Assembly: GCA_001898225.1 (NCBI GenBank)
Contig: MKTJ01000017.1
Coordinates: 124,001 to 188,000, forward strand
From: Chloroflexi bacterium 54-19
GTDB taxonomy: Bacteria; Chloroflexota; Chloroflexia; Chloroheliales; Chloroheliaceae
Direction of reading: 5' to 3'
DNA: 64,000 bases
Position 1 is the first letter of the stretch. Each line of letters starts with the position of its first letter. The notes under the pieces were generated by a model. It did no database searches. It had not been told where the DNA came from and worked only from the letters and a program-made list of their open reading frames with translations. The position numbers and the translations under genes were made by a program. Below are positions 33,596-45,402 of this stretch, in pieces.

Positions 33596-34762
33596 ATGAA
33601 ATTTGTAGATGAATTCCGCGATGGCGACCTCGCCCGCCGGTTGTGCAGCGAAATTGACCGTTTGAGCCGGGGCCAATCCCTCAAAATTATGGAGATTTGT
33701 GGTGGCCATACCCACACCATTTACAAACACGGTATCGAAGATGTGTTACCGCCCAATATTGACATGGTCCACGGGCCGGGTTGTCCGGTCTGTGTCCTGC
33801 CGATGGGCCGCATTGATGATGCCATCGCGATTGCCCGCCAGCCGGGAGTTATCTTTGTTACTTTTGGCGACATGATGCGCGTGCCCGGCTCTAAAAGCAG
33901 TTTGCTCGATGCCAGGGCCGAGGGAGCCGATGTCCGCTTTGTCTATTCCCCGCTCGACGCCCTCAAAATTGCCCACCAGAACCCCGACAAGCAGGTGGTT
34001 TTCTTCGCGATTGGCTTCGAGACTACCGCGCCCTCCACGGCGGTTACCTTGCTGCGGGCTCAGGCCGAGAAGATAAAGAATTTCTCGGTCTTTTGCAACC
34101 ATGTCCTGGTTATCCCGGCCATCCAGGCTATCCTCGACTCGCCGGATATGCGCCTGGATGGTTTCCTGGGACCAGGGCACGTCTGCATGGTTATCGGGAT
34201 GCGCCCTTTTGCTTTCGTGGCCCGTGACTACCGCAAGCCGGTCGTCCTGTCCGGGTTCGAGCCGCTCGATATTATCCAGTCGGTCTACATGACAGTGAAA
34301 CAGCTTGACGAAGGGCGGCGCGAGGTCGAAAACCAGTACGCCAGGGTCGTCAGGCCGGAAGGCAACCTGAAAGCCCTGGAGGCTATGGAAAAAACGATGG
34401 AGGGGCGGCCTTTCTTTGAATGGCGCGGTCTCGGTTTTATCAGTCACAGCGCCCTCAAGCTGCGGCCAGAATTCGCCGAATGGGATGCAGAAAAGCGCTT
34501 CGAGGTGCCGGGAATCCGGGTGGCCGACCCCCCGGCCTGCCAGTGTGGTGAAGTCCTCAAAGGGGCCATCAAGCCCTGGGAATGTAAAGTCTTCGGGACG
34601 GCCTGTACTCCCGAAACACCCATCGGTACCTGTATGGTTTCCTCCGAGGGCGCCTGCGCGGCCTATTTCAACTATGGCCGTTTCTCGCTGGCCGCCCAGC
34701 GCAACCGTTTGCCGGTAATCGACCTGACCGCACCCACCGGGGCAAACTTAAAAGATAGCTAA
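33596..34762 (+). CDS. hypD: Hydrogenase formation protein HypD
   Basis: Iron-sulphur scaffold on which the Fe(CN)2CO unit is built, 388 residues. The hallmark motifs are CGGHTHTIYKHG near 35-46, GPGCPVCVLP near 62-71, GFETTAPSTA near 142-151 and the C-terminal cluster-binding cysteines from CQCGEV through CEGAC-like SSEGACAAYFNYG. An 81-nt gap separates it from the HypC-like gene. GGGGAGG lies upstream. Confidence 0.96.
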   Translation: MKFVDEFRDGDLARRLCSEIDRLSRGQSLKIMEICGGHTHTIYKHGIEDVLPPNIDMVHGPGCPVCVLPMGRIDDAIAIARQPGVIFVTFGDMMRVPGSKSSLLDARAEGADVRFVYSPLDALKIAHQNPDKQVVFFAIGFETTAPSTAVTLLRAQAEKIKNFSVFCNHVLVIPAIQAILDSPDMRLDGFLGPGHVCMVIGMRPFAFVARDYRKPVVLSGFEPLDIIQSVYMTVKQLDEGRREVENQYARVVRPEGNLKALEAMEKTMEGRPFFEWRGLGFISHSALKLRPEFAEWDAEKRFEVPGIRVADPPACQCGEVLKGAIKPWECKVFGTACTPETPIGTCMVSSEGACAAYFNYGRFSLAAQRNRLPVIDLTAPTGANLKDS

Positions 34763-34804
34763 AAATTGGCTAAGAAGAAAGGTTTAAAAGAAAGCTGAGA
34801 AGCC

Positions 34805-35908
34805 ATGCCAGACCGGGATAAAGCCTACATTTCGCTGGGGGATACCCTCGCTAAAATCGAGCGGGTCCGCCAGCACCGCCGCCAGAAATTCTATCTACAC
34901 GATACCCACGTCACCCTCAGTCATGGTAGCGGCGGCAAAGCGACCCATAACCTGATTGAAGCGATTTTCGCCCCGGCTTTCTCCAATCCTTTGCTTGACC
35001 GGATGGACGACTCGGCGGTCTTTGATATAACGGCCTCCCGGCTGGCTTTTACGACCGATAGCTACGTGGTCAGCCCTCTTTTCTTTCCGGGTGGCAGTAT
35101 CGGTGAATTAGCCATTAATGGCACCGTCAACGACCTGGCTATGGCCGGGGCCAGGCCGCTTTACCTCTCGGCGGGGTTTGTTCTGGAAGAAGGGCTGGCA
35201 ATCGAAGAACTGCAACGTATTGTCGATGCGATGGCGAAAGCCGCCGCGCGGGCCGGGGTTACGATTGTGACCGGCGATACCAAGGTGGTCCAGCGGGGCA
35301 AAGCCGACAGGGTCTTTATTAACACGGCGGGCGTTGGAATAAGCCCGGTAACCTGGCCGATGGGACAGGCCCAGGCCCGGCCCGGCGATAAAGTTTTGCT
35401 TAGCGGTCCGGTCGGCGACCACGGCATCGCTATTTTGCTGGCCCGAGAAGCCCTCGATATTGAAACTACCATCGAAAGTGATACAGCCCCGCTGCACGAG
35501 TTGGTTGCTAATCTGCTCGAAGCCGCCGGGCCGGGTCTGCATTGCCTGAAAGACCCCACCAGGGGCGGGGTCGCCACCACCTTGAACGAAATCGCTTTAA
35601 CCTCGGAAATCTCCATAGCCCTAGACGAAACGGCTATCCCGGTCCGGCCTGAAGTGCGTGGAGCCTGTGAAATCCTGGGCCTGGACCCCCTCACTATCGC
35701 CAACGAGGGCAAACTCCTGGCGATTGTCGCCCCGGAAAAGGCTGAGGCCGCCCTATCCGCTATGCGCTCTCATCCCCTGGGCAGGGAAGCCGCCTTAATC
35801 GGAGAAGTCCGGGCCGAGCCTGCCGGAATGGTCTTTTTAAAAACAGATATTGGTGGCACCCGCGTCCTCGACATGCTGGTCGGTGACCCCCTGCCCCGCA
35901 TCTGCTGA
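34805..35908 (+). CDS. hypE: Carbamoyl dehydratase HypE
   Basis: PurM-like ATPase that converts the thiocarbamate on its own C-terminal Cys into thiocyanate. 367 residues. The N-terminal HGSGGKATHNLI and DDSAVF form the ATP site. KDPTRGGVATTLNEIA is the second PurM motif. The sequence ends in PRIC, as required for the carbamoylated Cys. It closes the hyp set. No structural hydrogenase gene or maturation protease is in the window. Confidence 0.96.
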   Translation: MPDRDKAYISLGDTLAKIERVRQHRRQKFYLHDTHVTLSHGSGGKATHNLIEAIFAPAFSNPLLDRMDDSAVFDITASRLAFTTDSYVVSPLFFPGGSIGELAINGTVNDLAMAGARPLYLSAGFVLEEGLAIEELQRIVDAMAKAAARAGVTIVTGDTKVVQRGKADRVFINTAGVGISPVTWPMGQAQARPGDKVLLSGPVGDHGIAILLAREALDIETTIESDTAPLHELVANLLEAAGPGLHCLKDPTRGGVATTLNEIALTSEISIALDETAIPVRPEVRGACEILGLDPLTIANEGKLLAIVAPEKAEAALSAMRSHPLGREAALIGEVRAEPAGMVFLKTDIGGTRVLDMLVGDPLPRIC

Positions 35909-36490
35909 TTTCTTTTAACGTGTTGCCTGAACCGGTGCGGATTTTCGATGGATTTGTAAACACCATAAAATCGCCGGATGGTGACACCGTCTGGTTGGGC
36001 TGGTGCCGAACTGGTCAGGGCTGCTTAACAGGTTTTTGGCTTAATGAAGTTGTATAAATGCTCCAAAATTTCAATTTTTACCGTCTATAAAGGTAGATTT
36101 CTTAAATCTTATGCAATACCAACTTTATAACTTCTTAACAATACGAAGGTATCCTATAATCAAAAGGTTATAAATACCGGTGGTTACTAGATATACTTTA
36201 GAGTGTTAACCCCGACTACTTGGACATCTTAAATAACCACACAAATTACCAGGTTTTTTACGGAACTTTTAAACTTAAAATCTTGTTACTGGTGGTCCTA
36301 TTGACAGCAAAATATTTTAATGTTTAACTACAAGCAGTACTGTGATAAGGAGAACGCACCGCTTACCGGATAAAAGCCCCCGTATTAAGGTAGGCTGAAT
36401 AAAAGTGTACCTGGCTATTTATAGTTGGGTGCCCCCTCGGTTGCTGTGTGAGGGCATGCATAAATTTCGTTTCGTTCAAAAAGGTATTAT
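35909..36490. other. AT-rich intergenic region upstream of the REC-EAL gene
   Basis: 582 bp without a supported gene. TTGACA at 36301-36306 is followed after 17 bp by a poor -10 (TTAACT). TGCCC/GGGCA arms near 36430-36456 can form a small hairpin shortly before the start of the REC-EAL gene. I looked for a c-di-GMP (GEMM) riboswitch because the next gene is an EAL enzyme and found none of its conserved parts. Confidence 0.4.
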
Positions 36491-37804
36491 ATGACCTCAA
36501 GTATTTCTCCAAAAGGGCATCTGGTCCTTATCGTTGATGATAACCTCGACAACCTTGGATTACTTAGATTTAACCTGGAACACCTGGGGTTCCGGGTAGT
36601 CCAGGCCACTAACGGTGAAGAAGCTCTTTTAGTCTTTAAACAATCCAACCCTGAAATTGTCCTCCTGGACGCGATTATGCCGACCATGGATGGCTTTGAA
36701 ACCTGCCAGAACATGCGTAATATGCCTGGTGGGCAAAACCTTCCCATTTTGATGGTTACCAGCCTGTCGGATAACGAGTCTGTCGAAAAAGCTTATGCCT
36801 GTGGTGTTACCGAATTTATATCCAAACCTTTCCAATGGGCGATATTAAAGCACCGTTTGTTGCACCTGCTTGCCGAAAGTGAACGCCGGATCGAAGCCGC
36901 CTCGCCAAAAGTGCTGGCAGGGAAGGCGGTTAGCTCTCCGCGTGACCTGGTCGGGCTGACCGCCAAACTGGACGATAACTATATTAAATTGTCGACCCTC
37001 GACCCCTACCTGATTGAGCAGTTAAGGCTAAAACGGGATTTGTTCTGGGTAATCCAGAATAACGAGTTGGTCTTACATTACCAACCCCAGATTGATTTCG
37101 TCACCGGGAAAATGGTAGGCGTCGAAGCCCTGGTACGCTGGAACCACCCCGACCTGGGGTTGATTGGCCCGGACCGCTTTATCGGCCTGGCCGAAGAAAC
37201 CGGGCTAATCACCAAAATCGGTTACTGGGTGTTGGAGAAAGCCTGCCGGGACAGCAAAACCTGGCAGAAAAAAGGCTACCCTCCTATCAAGATGGCGGTA
37301 AATGTTTCACCAAAACAACTGGCCGAGGTAGATTTCGTGGATAGGATAATCCAGATCCTGGTAACAACCGGGTTGGAACCCCGGCACCTCGAACTGGAAA
37401 TAACCGAAAGTATCCACTTAAAAAATTTAGGTAACACTCACTTTACCCTCAACCAGTTGCGCAAAATCGGCATCGAGATCGCGGTGGACGATTTTGGCAC
37501 CGGCTACTCATCTCTGAGTTATTTACAGCAATTGCCCATTGATGTGCTAAAAATTGACAGCTCTTTTGTGCGTTCGCTCGGACAAAACCACAAAGAGAAT
37601 TTGAACAGCGAGGCCATCCTCAAAGCGATTGTCAGCCTGGCCCAGACCCTGGACCTGGTGGTGATTGCCGAAGGGGTGGAAAGTGGGGCGCAACTGGAAA
37701 TTCTGCGCAAAATCGGGTGTCAGCGGGTCCAGGGCTTTCTTTTTAGCAGACCACTGCCGGAGGAAAATATCCTGAATTTTTTCTCAAAGACCCTGTTAAT
37801 TTGA
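36491..37804 (+). CDS. Response regulator with EAL c-di-GMP phosphodiesterase output
   Basis: 437 residues. The receiver domain (about 10-128) has VLIVDDN, the phospho-acceptor Asp in IVLLDAIMP and Lys in FISKPFQW. The EAL domain (about 188-430) keeps the catalytic set: GVEALVRW, NVSPKQLAEVDF, LELEITES, VDDFGTGYSSLSYL, VLKIDSSFV and VIAEGVES. No degenerate GGDEF is present, so it should hydrolyse c-di-GMP when phosphorylated. The partner kinase is not adjacent. It has its own strong terminator. Confidence 0.93.
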   Translation: MTSSISPKGHLVLIVDDNLDNLGLLRFNLEHLGFRVVQATNGEEALLVFKQSNPEIVLLDAIMPTMDGFETCQNMRNMPGGQNLPILMVTSLSDNESVEKAYACGVTEFISKPFQWAILKHRLLHLLAESERRIEAASPKVLAGKAVSSPRDLVGLTAKLDDNYIKLSTLDPYLIEQLRLKRDLFWVIQNNELVLHYQPQIDFVTGKMVGVEALVRWNHPDLGLIGPDRFIGLAEETGLITKIGYWVLEKACRDSKTWQKKGYPPIKMAVNVSPKQLAEVDFVDRIIQILVTTGLEPRHLELEITESIHLKNLGNTHFTLNQLRKIGIEIAVDDFGTGYSSLSYLQQLPIDVLKIDSSFVRSLGQNHKENLNSEAILKAIVSLAQTLDLVVIAEGVESGAQLEILRKIGCQRVQGFLFSRPLPEENILNFFSKTLLI

Positions 37805-37829
37805 AAAATAGCTTTTACTCAACAACCGA

Positions 37830-37876
37830 AAAGCCGTCACTGGCAGGATGTATCTCCTGCCAGTGACGGCTTTTTA
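37830..37876. terminator. Strong bidirectional terminator
   Basis: AAAGCCGTCACTGGCAGGA (37830-37848) pairs with TCCTGCCAGTGACGGCTTTT (37855-37874). It serves the REC-EAL gene and the convergent multicopper oxidase gene. Confidence 0.95.
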
Positions 37877-37908
37877 TTTCAAAGCTTACCTGCTTAACAA
37901 ACAGCCGT

Positions 37909-39960
37909 TTATTCGGGGTCGTTGCCGGAAGTCGGACCCACCTGGAAAGGTGTCATGACGTTGTTATACATCAGGTGCATCACCATCCCGGAAGCGGCGT
38001 GTTCGAGATTGTGGCAATGGTCCATCCATAAACCCGGGTTGTCGGCTTTGAGGGCTACCGTGATAATCTCGCCCGGCGCGACATTAAGGGTGTCGGTCCA
38101 CCAGGGGCTACCGCTGATCGGTTGACCGTTGCGGCTCAACACCAGCATTTTGTGACCGTGAGGGTGCATAGGGTGGTCCATCGGGCTGCGGTTTACAAAA
38201 GTGATTTTTACCAGGTCGCCCTCGTTCACGTTGATGGCCGGGGTGTTGGGAAAGACCTGGTCGTTAATCAGCCAGAGGGTCGCCAGCGAGCCGTTGTAGA
38301 ACCCCAGGCCGTTATCCAGGGTGAGAGTGTATTCCCGGTCGAAATGGCTTTGCAAAGTAACGGGTTGCTCGCTTTCGGGCTGGCCGTAGGTGGCCGGGTT
38401 GAAGACAGCCTTTGGGGTTATAGGCGTCATATCCCCTTTACCATCGGGACTGAGTAAGATGCTGGCGCTCCCGCTATTGAGCAAAACAGGGTGGTCGGGC
38501 ATGGTAAATTCGAGGTCGTAACGCCCACCCGCCGCCAGGGGTAGTTTTATATCGGTCAGTTCGCCCGGTTTGTTAAGGTCGGTGCCATCAATGGCCGTGA
38601 CCCGGAAAGGTGTCCCGGTCAGGGTGAAGTTTAATAGGCTGTTGTTGGCATTTATCAGGCGTAAACGTACCGGGGTGCCCGGCGCAACCGTTTTCCGGTC
38701 GGTCGTGGTCGCGAGACCAAAGGCAAACTTTGACCCGCCACCGGTTGACCAGGTATGCGCCAGGACCGCCAGGTCGGTTGTACTGGCGGGGGCGGGGGTT
38801 TTAGGTTCGACGATAAAAGCCCCGAACAGACCCATCTTTACCTGTTCATTTGAAAACTGGTGCGAATGGTACCAGTAAGTCCCGGCGTCATTTACCCGGA
38901 AGCGATAGATAAAGGTTTGACCGGGCATCACGGCGTCCTGGGTCAGCCCGGCGACCCCATCCTCGGCGTTAGGCACGTCCACGCCATGCCAGTGTAAAGT
39001 CACCCCTTCGGTCACGTCCTTGTTTTGCAACGTCACCTGGACCAAATCGCCCTGGTTGACCCGCAACTCCGGTCCCGGTAGCTGTCCGTTATAGGTCCAG
39101 GCGTCAACAGTCTGCCCGTTATCGAGTTTGACCTGGGCTCGCTCGGCAGTCAGGGTAAAAGTTTTGTCGGGAGTGCCTTCTTGCGGCCCGGTCAGGTCGG
39201 TCACGCTCAACATTTTCTGGCCCGGCGCCATCACCATCCCGGTCGAATGAATTTCGTCCATTGTCATGTTGAAGCGGTCGGGTAACCGGGTTGTGGTAAT
39301 TCCGACCAGAAAGATAACCAGGAACCCCGCCGCAAAGGCCGCCACCGTTGCCAGCCGTAGGCCAAGCCGCGTTACAAAGCGGGGAATTGCTGCCGGGCCG
39401 TTTTGGGCCAGTTTTTGCTGAAAACGGGTCTGCCGGAACCAGGCCCAGCCACCAAATACCAGCCAGGCGGCAGCAGCTACGAGCGTTAACACCGGTGAAT
39501 TGGAAGCGATAGTGAGTATCCCGCTTAGCAACGCGCCCACTAGCAAACCCTGGACCGGGACGACCAGCCATGTTTCGGCGGCAGCCACCCTGACGGGGTC
39601 GGAGAGCGGCACCGGGCCGGAGGCTTCGCGGGGTTGGCGCAACCTCCACAGGCGCGGGATGGTCAGGCCCAGGGTCGCCAGGAGCGGCACCAGCGTAAAA
39701 AGAAAACTGATCGCGAAATTGACCGGGATTAGTTCTAACCCGTTGCTTCCCATGATGATTAACATAACCAGCCTGGCCACCGCCAGGGCCGTGATTAACC
39801 CTGACAAAATGGTATTAAGCCAGATACGCGAATTTAAACTTTTGGTGGTTTTTCGCAAGACCAGTCCGCTGACCGAGAATGCCAGGGCTATTGCCACCAG
39901 AAAAATTATAAATCCTAACGCCAAGCTAAGGCTGTAACCGAGAAGATAATTATCATTCAT
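37909..39960 (-). CDS. Multicopper oxidase fused to an N-terminal membrane domain
   Basis: About 683 residues. Roughly six membrane helices occupy the first 225 residues, and a two- or three-cupredoxin oxidase faces outward. All copper motifs are present: LHWHGVD, YWYHSHQF, HPMHPHGHKM and HCHNLEHAASGM. The last supplies the T1 Cys, His and axial Met. It likely oxidises copper(I), another metal or a phenolic at the membrane. I chose the ATG at 39960 because AAGGGA lies just upstream. It is divergent from an OmpR-type two-component pair that may control it. The membrane part resembles no cytochrome that I recognise; no heme-binding motif stands out. Confidence 0.9.
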   Translation of the reverse strand: MNDNYLLGYSLSLALGFIIFLVAIALAFSVSGLVLRKTTKSLNSRIWLNTILSGLITALAVARLVMLIIMGSNGLELIPVNFAISFLFTLVPLLATLGLTIPRLWRLRQPREASGPVPLSDPVRVAAAETWLVVPVQGLLVGALLSGILTIASNSPVLTLVAAAAWLVFGGWAWFRQTRFQQKLAQNGPAAIPRFVTRLGLRLATVAAFAAGFLVIFLVGITTTRLPDRFNMTMDEIHSTGMVMAPGQKMLSVTDLTGPQEGTPDKTFTLTAERAQVKLDNGQTVDAWTYNGQLPGPELRVNQGDLVQVTLQNKDVTEGVTLHWHGVDVPNAEDGVAGLTQDAVMPGQTFIYRFRVNDAGTYWYHSHQFSNEQVKMGLFGAFIVEPKTPAPASTTDLAVLAHTWSTGGGSKFAFGLATTTDRKTVAPGTPVRLRLINANNSLLNFTLTGTPFRVTAIDGTDLNKPGELTDIKLPLAAGGRYDLEFTMPDHPVLLNSGSASILLSPDGKGDMTPITPKAVFNPATYGQPESEQPVTLQSHFDREYTLTLDNGLGFYNGSLATLWLINDQVFPNTPAINVNEGDLVKITFVNRSPMDHPMHPHGHKMLVLSRNGQPISGSPWWTDTLNVAPGEIITVALKADNPGLWMDHCHNLEHAASGMVMHLMYNNVMTPFQVGPTSGNDPE

Positions 39961-40171
39961 TTCTTTTCCCTTAAACCCACTAAATTTGCAGGTAATTTTG
40001 TATTCCTGCAAATAGTTTATTGGGAGAAGCTCAAGAAATTGTGCGTTAAATATAAACAGATAATAAACGGACTCAAATCTGCGTTACGGACCCTTGAAAT
40101 CGGCGCTGAAGACTCTTAGAATCGTCCTGATTGTTTGTTTAGCGGTTTGACGAGGTGGGAAAACCAAAGAA

Positions 40172-40888
40172 GTGGAACCTAAAAAAGAGAAATTCCTGGA
40201 AAATAGACCGACCGTCCTTGTGGTGGACGACGACCCGCAAATTGTTGAACTGATGCGAGACTTTTTGCTGGCCGAAGATTACGCGGTGGAGTCTGCCACG
40301 GATGGACTGGAAGCCTTGCGAGTGATGGAAACCCACCCGGTAAACTGCGTCTTGCTCGATATAATGATGCCAAACCTGAACGGCTTTGAGGTCTGCCGCC
40401 AGCTCCGCGAGACTTACGACATCCCGGTCCTCTTTCTGAGCGCCCGCGACGAAGATTACGATAAAATTCGCGGCCTGGGTCTTGGGGCCGATGACTTCAT
40501 CGTAAAATCCGCCTCACCCCTGGAAGTAGTCGCCCGAATAAAAGCGGTCATGCGCCGCTACCGGGTGCCGGGGCCAACCCCGGTCGCCCGGCTCGACTTC
40601 AAACGGTTTAGCATAGATATAAAAGCCCACCAGGTGCTGGTGGCGGGTAGTCCGGTGAATTTTACTGCCCGCGAGTTTGAGTTATTGCACTTTATGGCCG
40701 AGCATCCCTACCAGATTTTTACCAGGGAACAACTTTTCCAGCGTTTCTGGGGTGACATCGGGGACCGCCATACCGTTACCGTCCATATCGGGCGGATTCG
40801 TGAGAAAATCGAGGTTGACCCCAACTCGCCGGAGTATATCGTAACGGTCTGGGGCGTGGGGTATCGTTTTGAAGGAGCAAAACAATGA
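40172..40888 (+). CDS. OmpR/PhoB-family response regulator
   Basis: 238 residues from a GTG at 40172 with GAGGTGGG upstream. The receiver has VLVVDDDPQ, phospho-acceptor Asp in VLLDIMMPNL and Lys in DFIVKSAS. The winged-helix domain has FTAREFELLHFMAEHP and VHIGRIREKIE, ending in VWGVGYRFE. It overlaps the following kinase gene by 4 nt (ATGA). It is divergent from the multicopper oxidase gene, so a metal-stress response is a reasonable guess. Confidence 0.93.
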   Translation: MEPKKEKFLENRPTVLVVDDDPQIVELMRDFLLAEDYAVESATDGLEALRVMETHPVNCVLLDIMMPNLNGFEVCRQLRETYDIPVLFLSARDEDYDKIRGLGLGADDFIVKSASPLEVVARIKAVMRRYRVPGPTPVARLDFKRFSIDIKAHQVLVAGSPVNFTAREFELLHFMAEHPYQIFTREQLFQRFWGDIGDRHTVTVHIGRIREKIEVDPNSPEYIVTVWGVGYRFEGAKQ

Positions 40889-41961
40889 AAGTCCTTTCGG
40901 TCCGGCGCTGGCTGCTCTTAACCTGGCTCCTCGGTTATTTTCTCACGACTACCCTCACTTTTGGCGTCATTACCTGGTGGACTTTCCACGAACCCTCGAA
41001 CCTGGCACCCCTGCGCTTTGTCGTTCCTATCCAGTTTTTCCTACAAATTATCCTGGCGGTTATTACCAGCGCCTTTGTGGACCGGGCCATCCTGAAACCG
41101 CTGGCTGCCATGAGCCGTTCGGCTCGCCAGATTGCCGGGGGCGACCTGAATTTCAGCCTGCCACCCTCCCAGGTCCGCGAGGTAGCCGAGGTAGCAACCG
41201 CCTTCCAGGAAATGGGCAATGCCTTACAAATCGCCCTCTCCCGCCAGGCCGAACTCGAACAGCACCGCCGCATGTTTATTAGCGGCATCGCCCACGACTT
41301 GCGAACGCCTTTGTTTTCCCTGCGCGGCTATTTGCAGGGCCTGGAGACCGGTATTGCCAGCACTCCTGAAAAAATCTTGCATTATGTAAGAGTCTGCCAG
41401 GAGAAAGCCGACGACCTTGAGAAAAGAATCAGCGACCTGTTCGCCTACGCCCGGCTCGAATACATGGAGCAGTCGCCCCGTTACGAAAGCTTCGAGATTG
41501 TCCAGATGCTTTTTAAGGTGGTCGAAAGTTTTCGCCCTCAACTGGAGGCCAAGCGGGTCGAGCTTAAGATACCCACTTCCCCGGAGCCGTGTATGGTGCG
41601 CGGCGACGTTTCGCTCCTGACCCGTGTCTTTGAGAACCTGCTCGACAATGCGATTTGCTACACGACCGAGGATAGCACCGTCCGGCTGGACTGGATTGTC
41701 CAGGAGGATAAATTCCGGTTTAAGGTGGTCGATAGCGGTCCCGGTTTCACCCCCGAAGACCTGCCCCATCTTTTCGAACCGTCCTACCGGGGCAAATCGG
41801 CCCATTTACGCCAGAGTGGCGGAGCCGGGTTGGGCCTGACCATCGCCCGGCGGATTGTATTGGCGCACGGCGGCAACCTGCTGGCCCTCAACAGCCCGGA
41901 AGGTGGCGCGGAGTTCCAGGGTTATTTCAGGCTCAATTCTGAAAACAAAAATAGCCTGTAG
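40885..41961 (+). CDS. Membrane sensor histidine kinase
   Basis: 358 residues. Two membrane helices (about 9-32 and 46-68) are separated by only about a dozen residues, so the periplasmic loop is very short and the signal is probably sensed within the membrane. A HAMP domain lies around 65-120. The phospho-acceptor His is in GIAHDLRTPLFSL. The ATPase has NLLDNAICY, DSGPGF and GAGLGLTIARRIV. Start and stop codons overlap with the regulator gene, so the two are a cognate pair. Confidence 0.93.
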   Translation: MKVLSVRRWLLLTWLLGYFLTTTLTFGVITWWTFHEPSNLAPLRFVVPIQFFLQIILAVITSAFVDRAILKPLAAMSRSARQIAGGDLNFSLPPSQVREVAEVATAFQEMGNALQIALSRQAELEQHRRMFISGIAHDLRTPLFSLRGYLQGLETGIASTPEKILHYVRVCQEKADDLEKRISDLFAYARLEYMEQSPRYESFEIVQMLFKVVESFRPQLEAKRVELKIPTSPEPCMVRGDVSLLTRVFENLLDNAICYTTEDSTVRLDWIVQEDKFRFKVVDSGPGFTPEDLPHLFEPSYRGKSAHLRQSGGAGLGLTIARRIVLAHGGNLLALNSPEGGAEFQGYFRLNSENKNSL

Positions 41962-41990
41962 TTGACAGCCCTATCTCCCAAACATATAAT
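41962..41990 (+). promoter_or_regulatory. Consensus sigma-70 promoter for the c-di-AMP receptor gene
   Basis: TTGACA at 41962-41967, a 17-bp spacer and TATAAT at 41985-41990: a perfect match. It begins one base after the kinase stop codon and gives a leader of about 90 nt. Confidence 0.9.
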
Positions 41991-42089
41991 GTGGGATACA
42001 ACTTTGGAATTTGACCTTTTCAATACTGGCTTGTCCGGCGCAATGTACCTGTTAAACCGGCTTGATACTTCAAGAGAGGAAACTCTATC

Positions 42090-42464
42090 ATGGCGATGAA
42101 ACTTGTAGTTGCCATTGTCCAAAACGAGGACGCCGACGATTTGATTGATGGCTTGACGGCGGCTCACTACGGCGCGACCCGCCTCGCCAGCACCGGCGGC
42201 TTTTTGCGCCAGGGTAATACCACCATCATAGTCGGTGTGCCTGACGAAGCCGTGCAAAACGTGCTGACTATCGTCGCCCAGCACAGCCAGAGCCGCCGGC
42301 AGACGGTGACCAATCCGTTCCCGGATAGCACCTCGATTCCCCGTAAGTCCGGCAATCCCCTGGAGCAGTTTATCGACCAGAGTGTTGCCGGGAAAACGCC
42401 CGAAATTCAGACCGGGCGCGCCACCGTCTTTGTGCTGAATCTCGACCGTTACGAACGCGTCTAA
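42090..42464 (+). CDS. darA: Cyclic di-AMP receptor, DarA/PstA-like (DUF970)
   Basis: A 124-residue PII-like trimer-forming protein. MKLVVAIVQNEDADDLIDGL and STGGFLRQGNTTIIVGV match the DarA pattern, including the TGGFLR loop that contacts c-di-AMP. A GAGAGGA site precedes the ATG. The gene is monocistronic, with a perfect promoter and a terminator. It would link the second messenger to targets that are still unclear in this family. Confidence 0.92.
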   Translation: MAMKLVVAIVQNEDADDLIDGLTAAHYGATRLASTGGFLRQGNTTIIVGVPDEAVQNVLTIVAQHSQSRRQTVTNPFPDSTSIPRKSGNPLEQFIDQSVAGKTPEIQTGRATVFVLNLDRYERV

Positions 42465-42491
42465 AAAATACAACCTGTAAAATAAGGATTC

Positions 42492-42523
42492 CGGCCAGGC
42501 CCTTTCGTCTGGCCGACTTTTTT
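42492..42523 (+). terminator. Intrinsic terminator after darA
   Basis: CGGCCAG (42492-42498) pairs with CTGGCCG (42509-42515), followed by ACTTTTTT. Confidence 0.85.
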
Positions 42524-42568
42524 ATCCGGCCCTTTGTACCAATAATTTAATCTTTGGGGAGAATTGCA

Positions 42569-45022
<2,454 letters not shown>

Positions 45023-45049
45023 CGTCATGATGGCCCCGGTTAGGCACTT

Positions 45050-45104
45050 GTCATTCTGACGCTTTGCGTCAGAATCTCGCGCCGTTGGCGTATATCACAG
45101 TCCT
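45050..45104 (+). repeat. Dispersed two-hairpin repeat, copy C
   Basis: Hairpin 1: ATTCTGACGC (45053-45062) pairs perfectly with GCGTCAGAAT (45066-45075). Hairpin 2: CGCC/GGCG (45080-45090). Followed by TATATCACAGTCC. It is in tandem with copy D. Confidence 0.88.
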
Positions 45105-45118
45105 TGGTACTTAGAACA

Positions 45119-45173
45119 TGTCATTTCGAGCGTAGCGAGAAATCTCCGGTCCATTGGACAATAGCACAGCCGT
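45119..45173 (+). repeat. Dispersed two-hairpin repeat, copy D
   Basis: Hairpin 1: ATTTC (45123-45127) with GAAAT (45139-45143), a tandem G-A/A-G mismatch, GC/GC and a GTA loop. Hairpin 2: GTCC (45149-45152) with GGAC (45156-45159). The tail ATAGCACAGCC matches copy C. The rest of 45023-45402 holds no gene; ACTAAACACT/ACACTAAAAACT repeats lie near 45252-45285. Confidence 0.88.
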
Positions 45174-45402
45174 CTGTGCATGGAATCGCGATTCCTCGCC
45201 TTCGCTCGTACCCATAGGTAGCACCTATAGTCGCACCTGTGTGTGTTTCAAAAACTAAACACTGAACACTAAAAACTAAACACTTGCATTCCCCGAATCG
45301 AAATGGAAAACCTATTGCATTAAAGCCAAAAAGACTTTAAACTGTAGAAAATGATTCGCTCGTAGCTTTTGGCATTCTGGTGTACCTTTTGGGGAGGTTG
45401 TC

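Noticed and set aside
36300-36490. c-di-GMP riboswitch upstream of the EAL gene
   Set aside because: None of the conserved GEMM-I or GEMM-II segments is present, only a small hairpin.
45181-45300. CRISPR-like short repeats near ACTAAACACT
   Set aside because: The repeats are short and low-complexity without regular spacers, and no cas gene is present.
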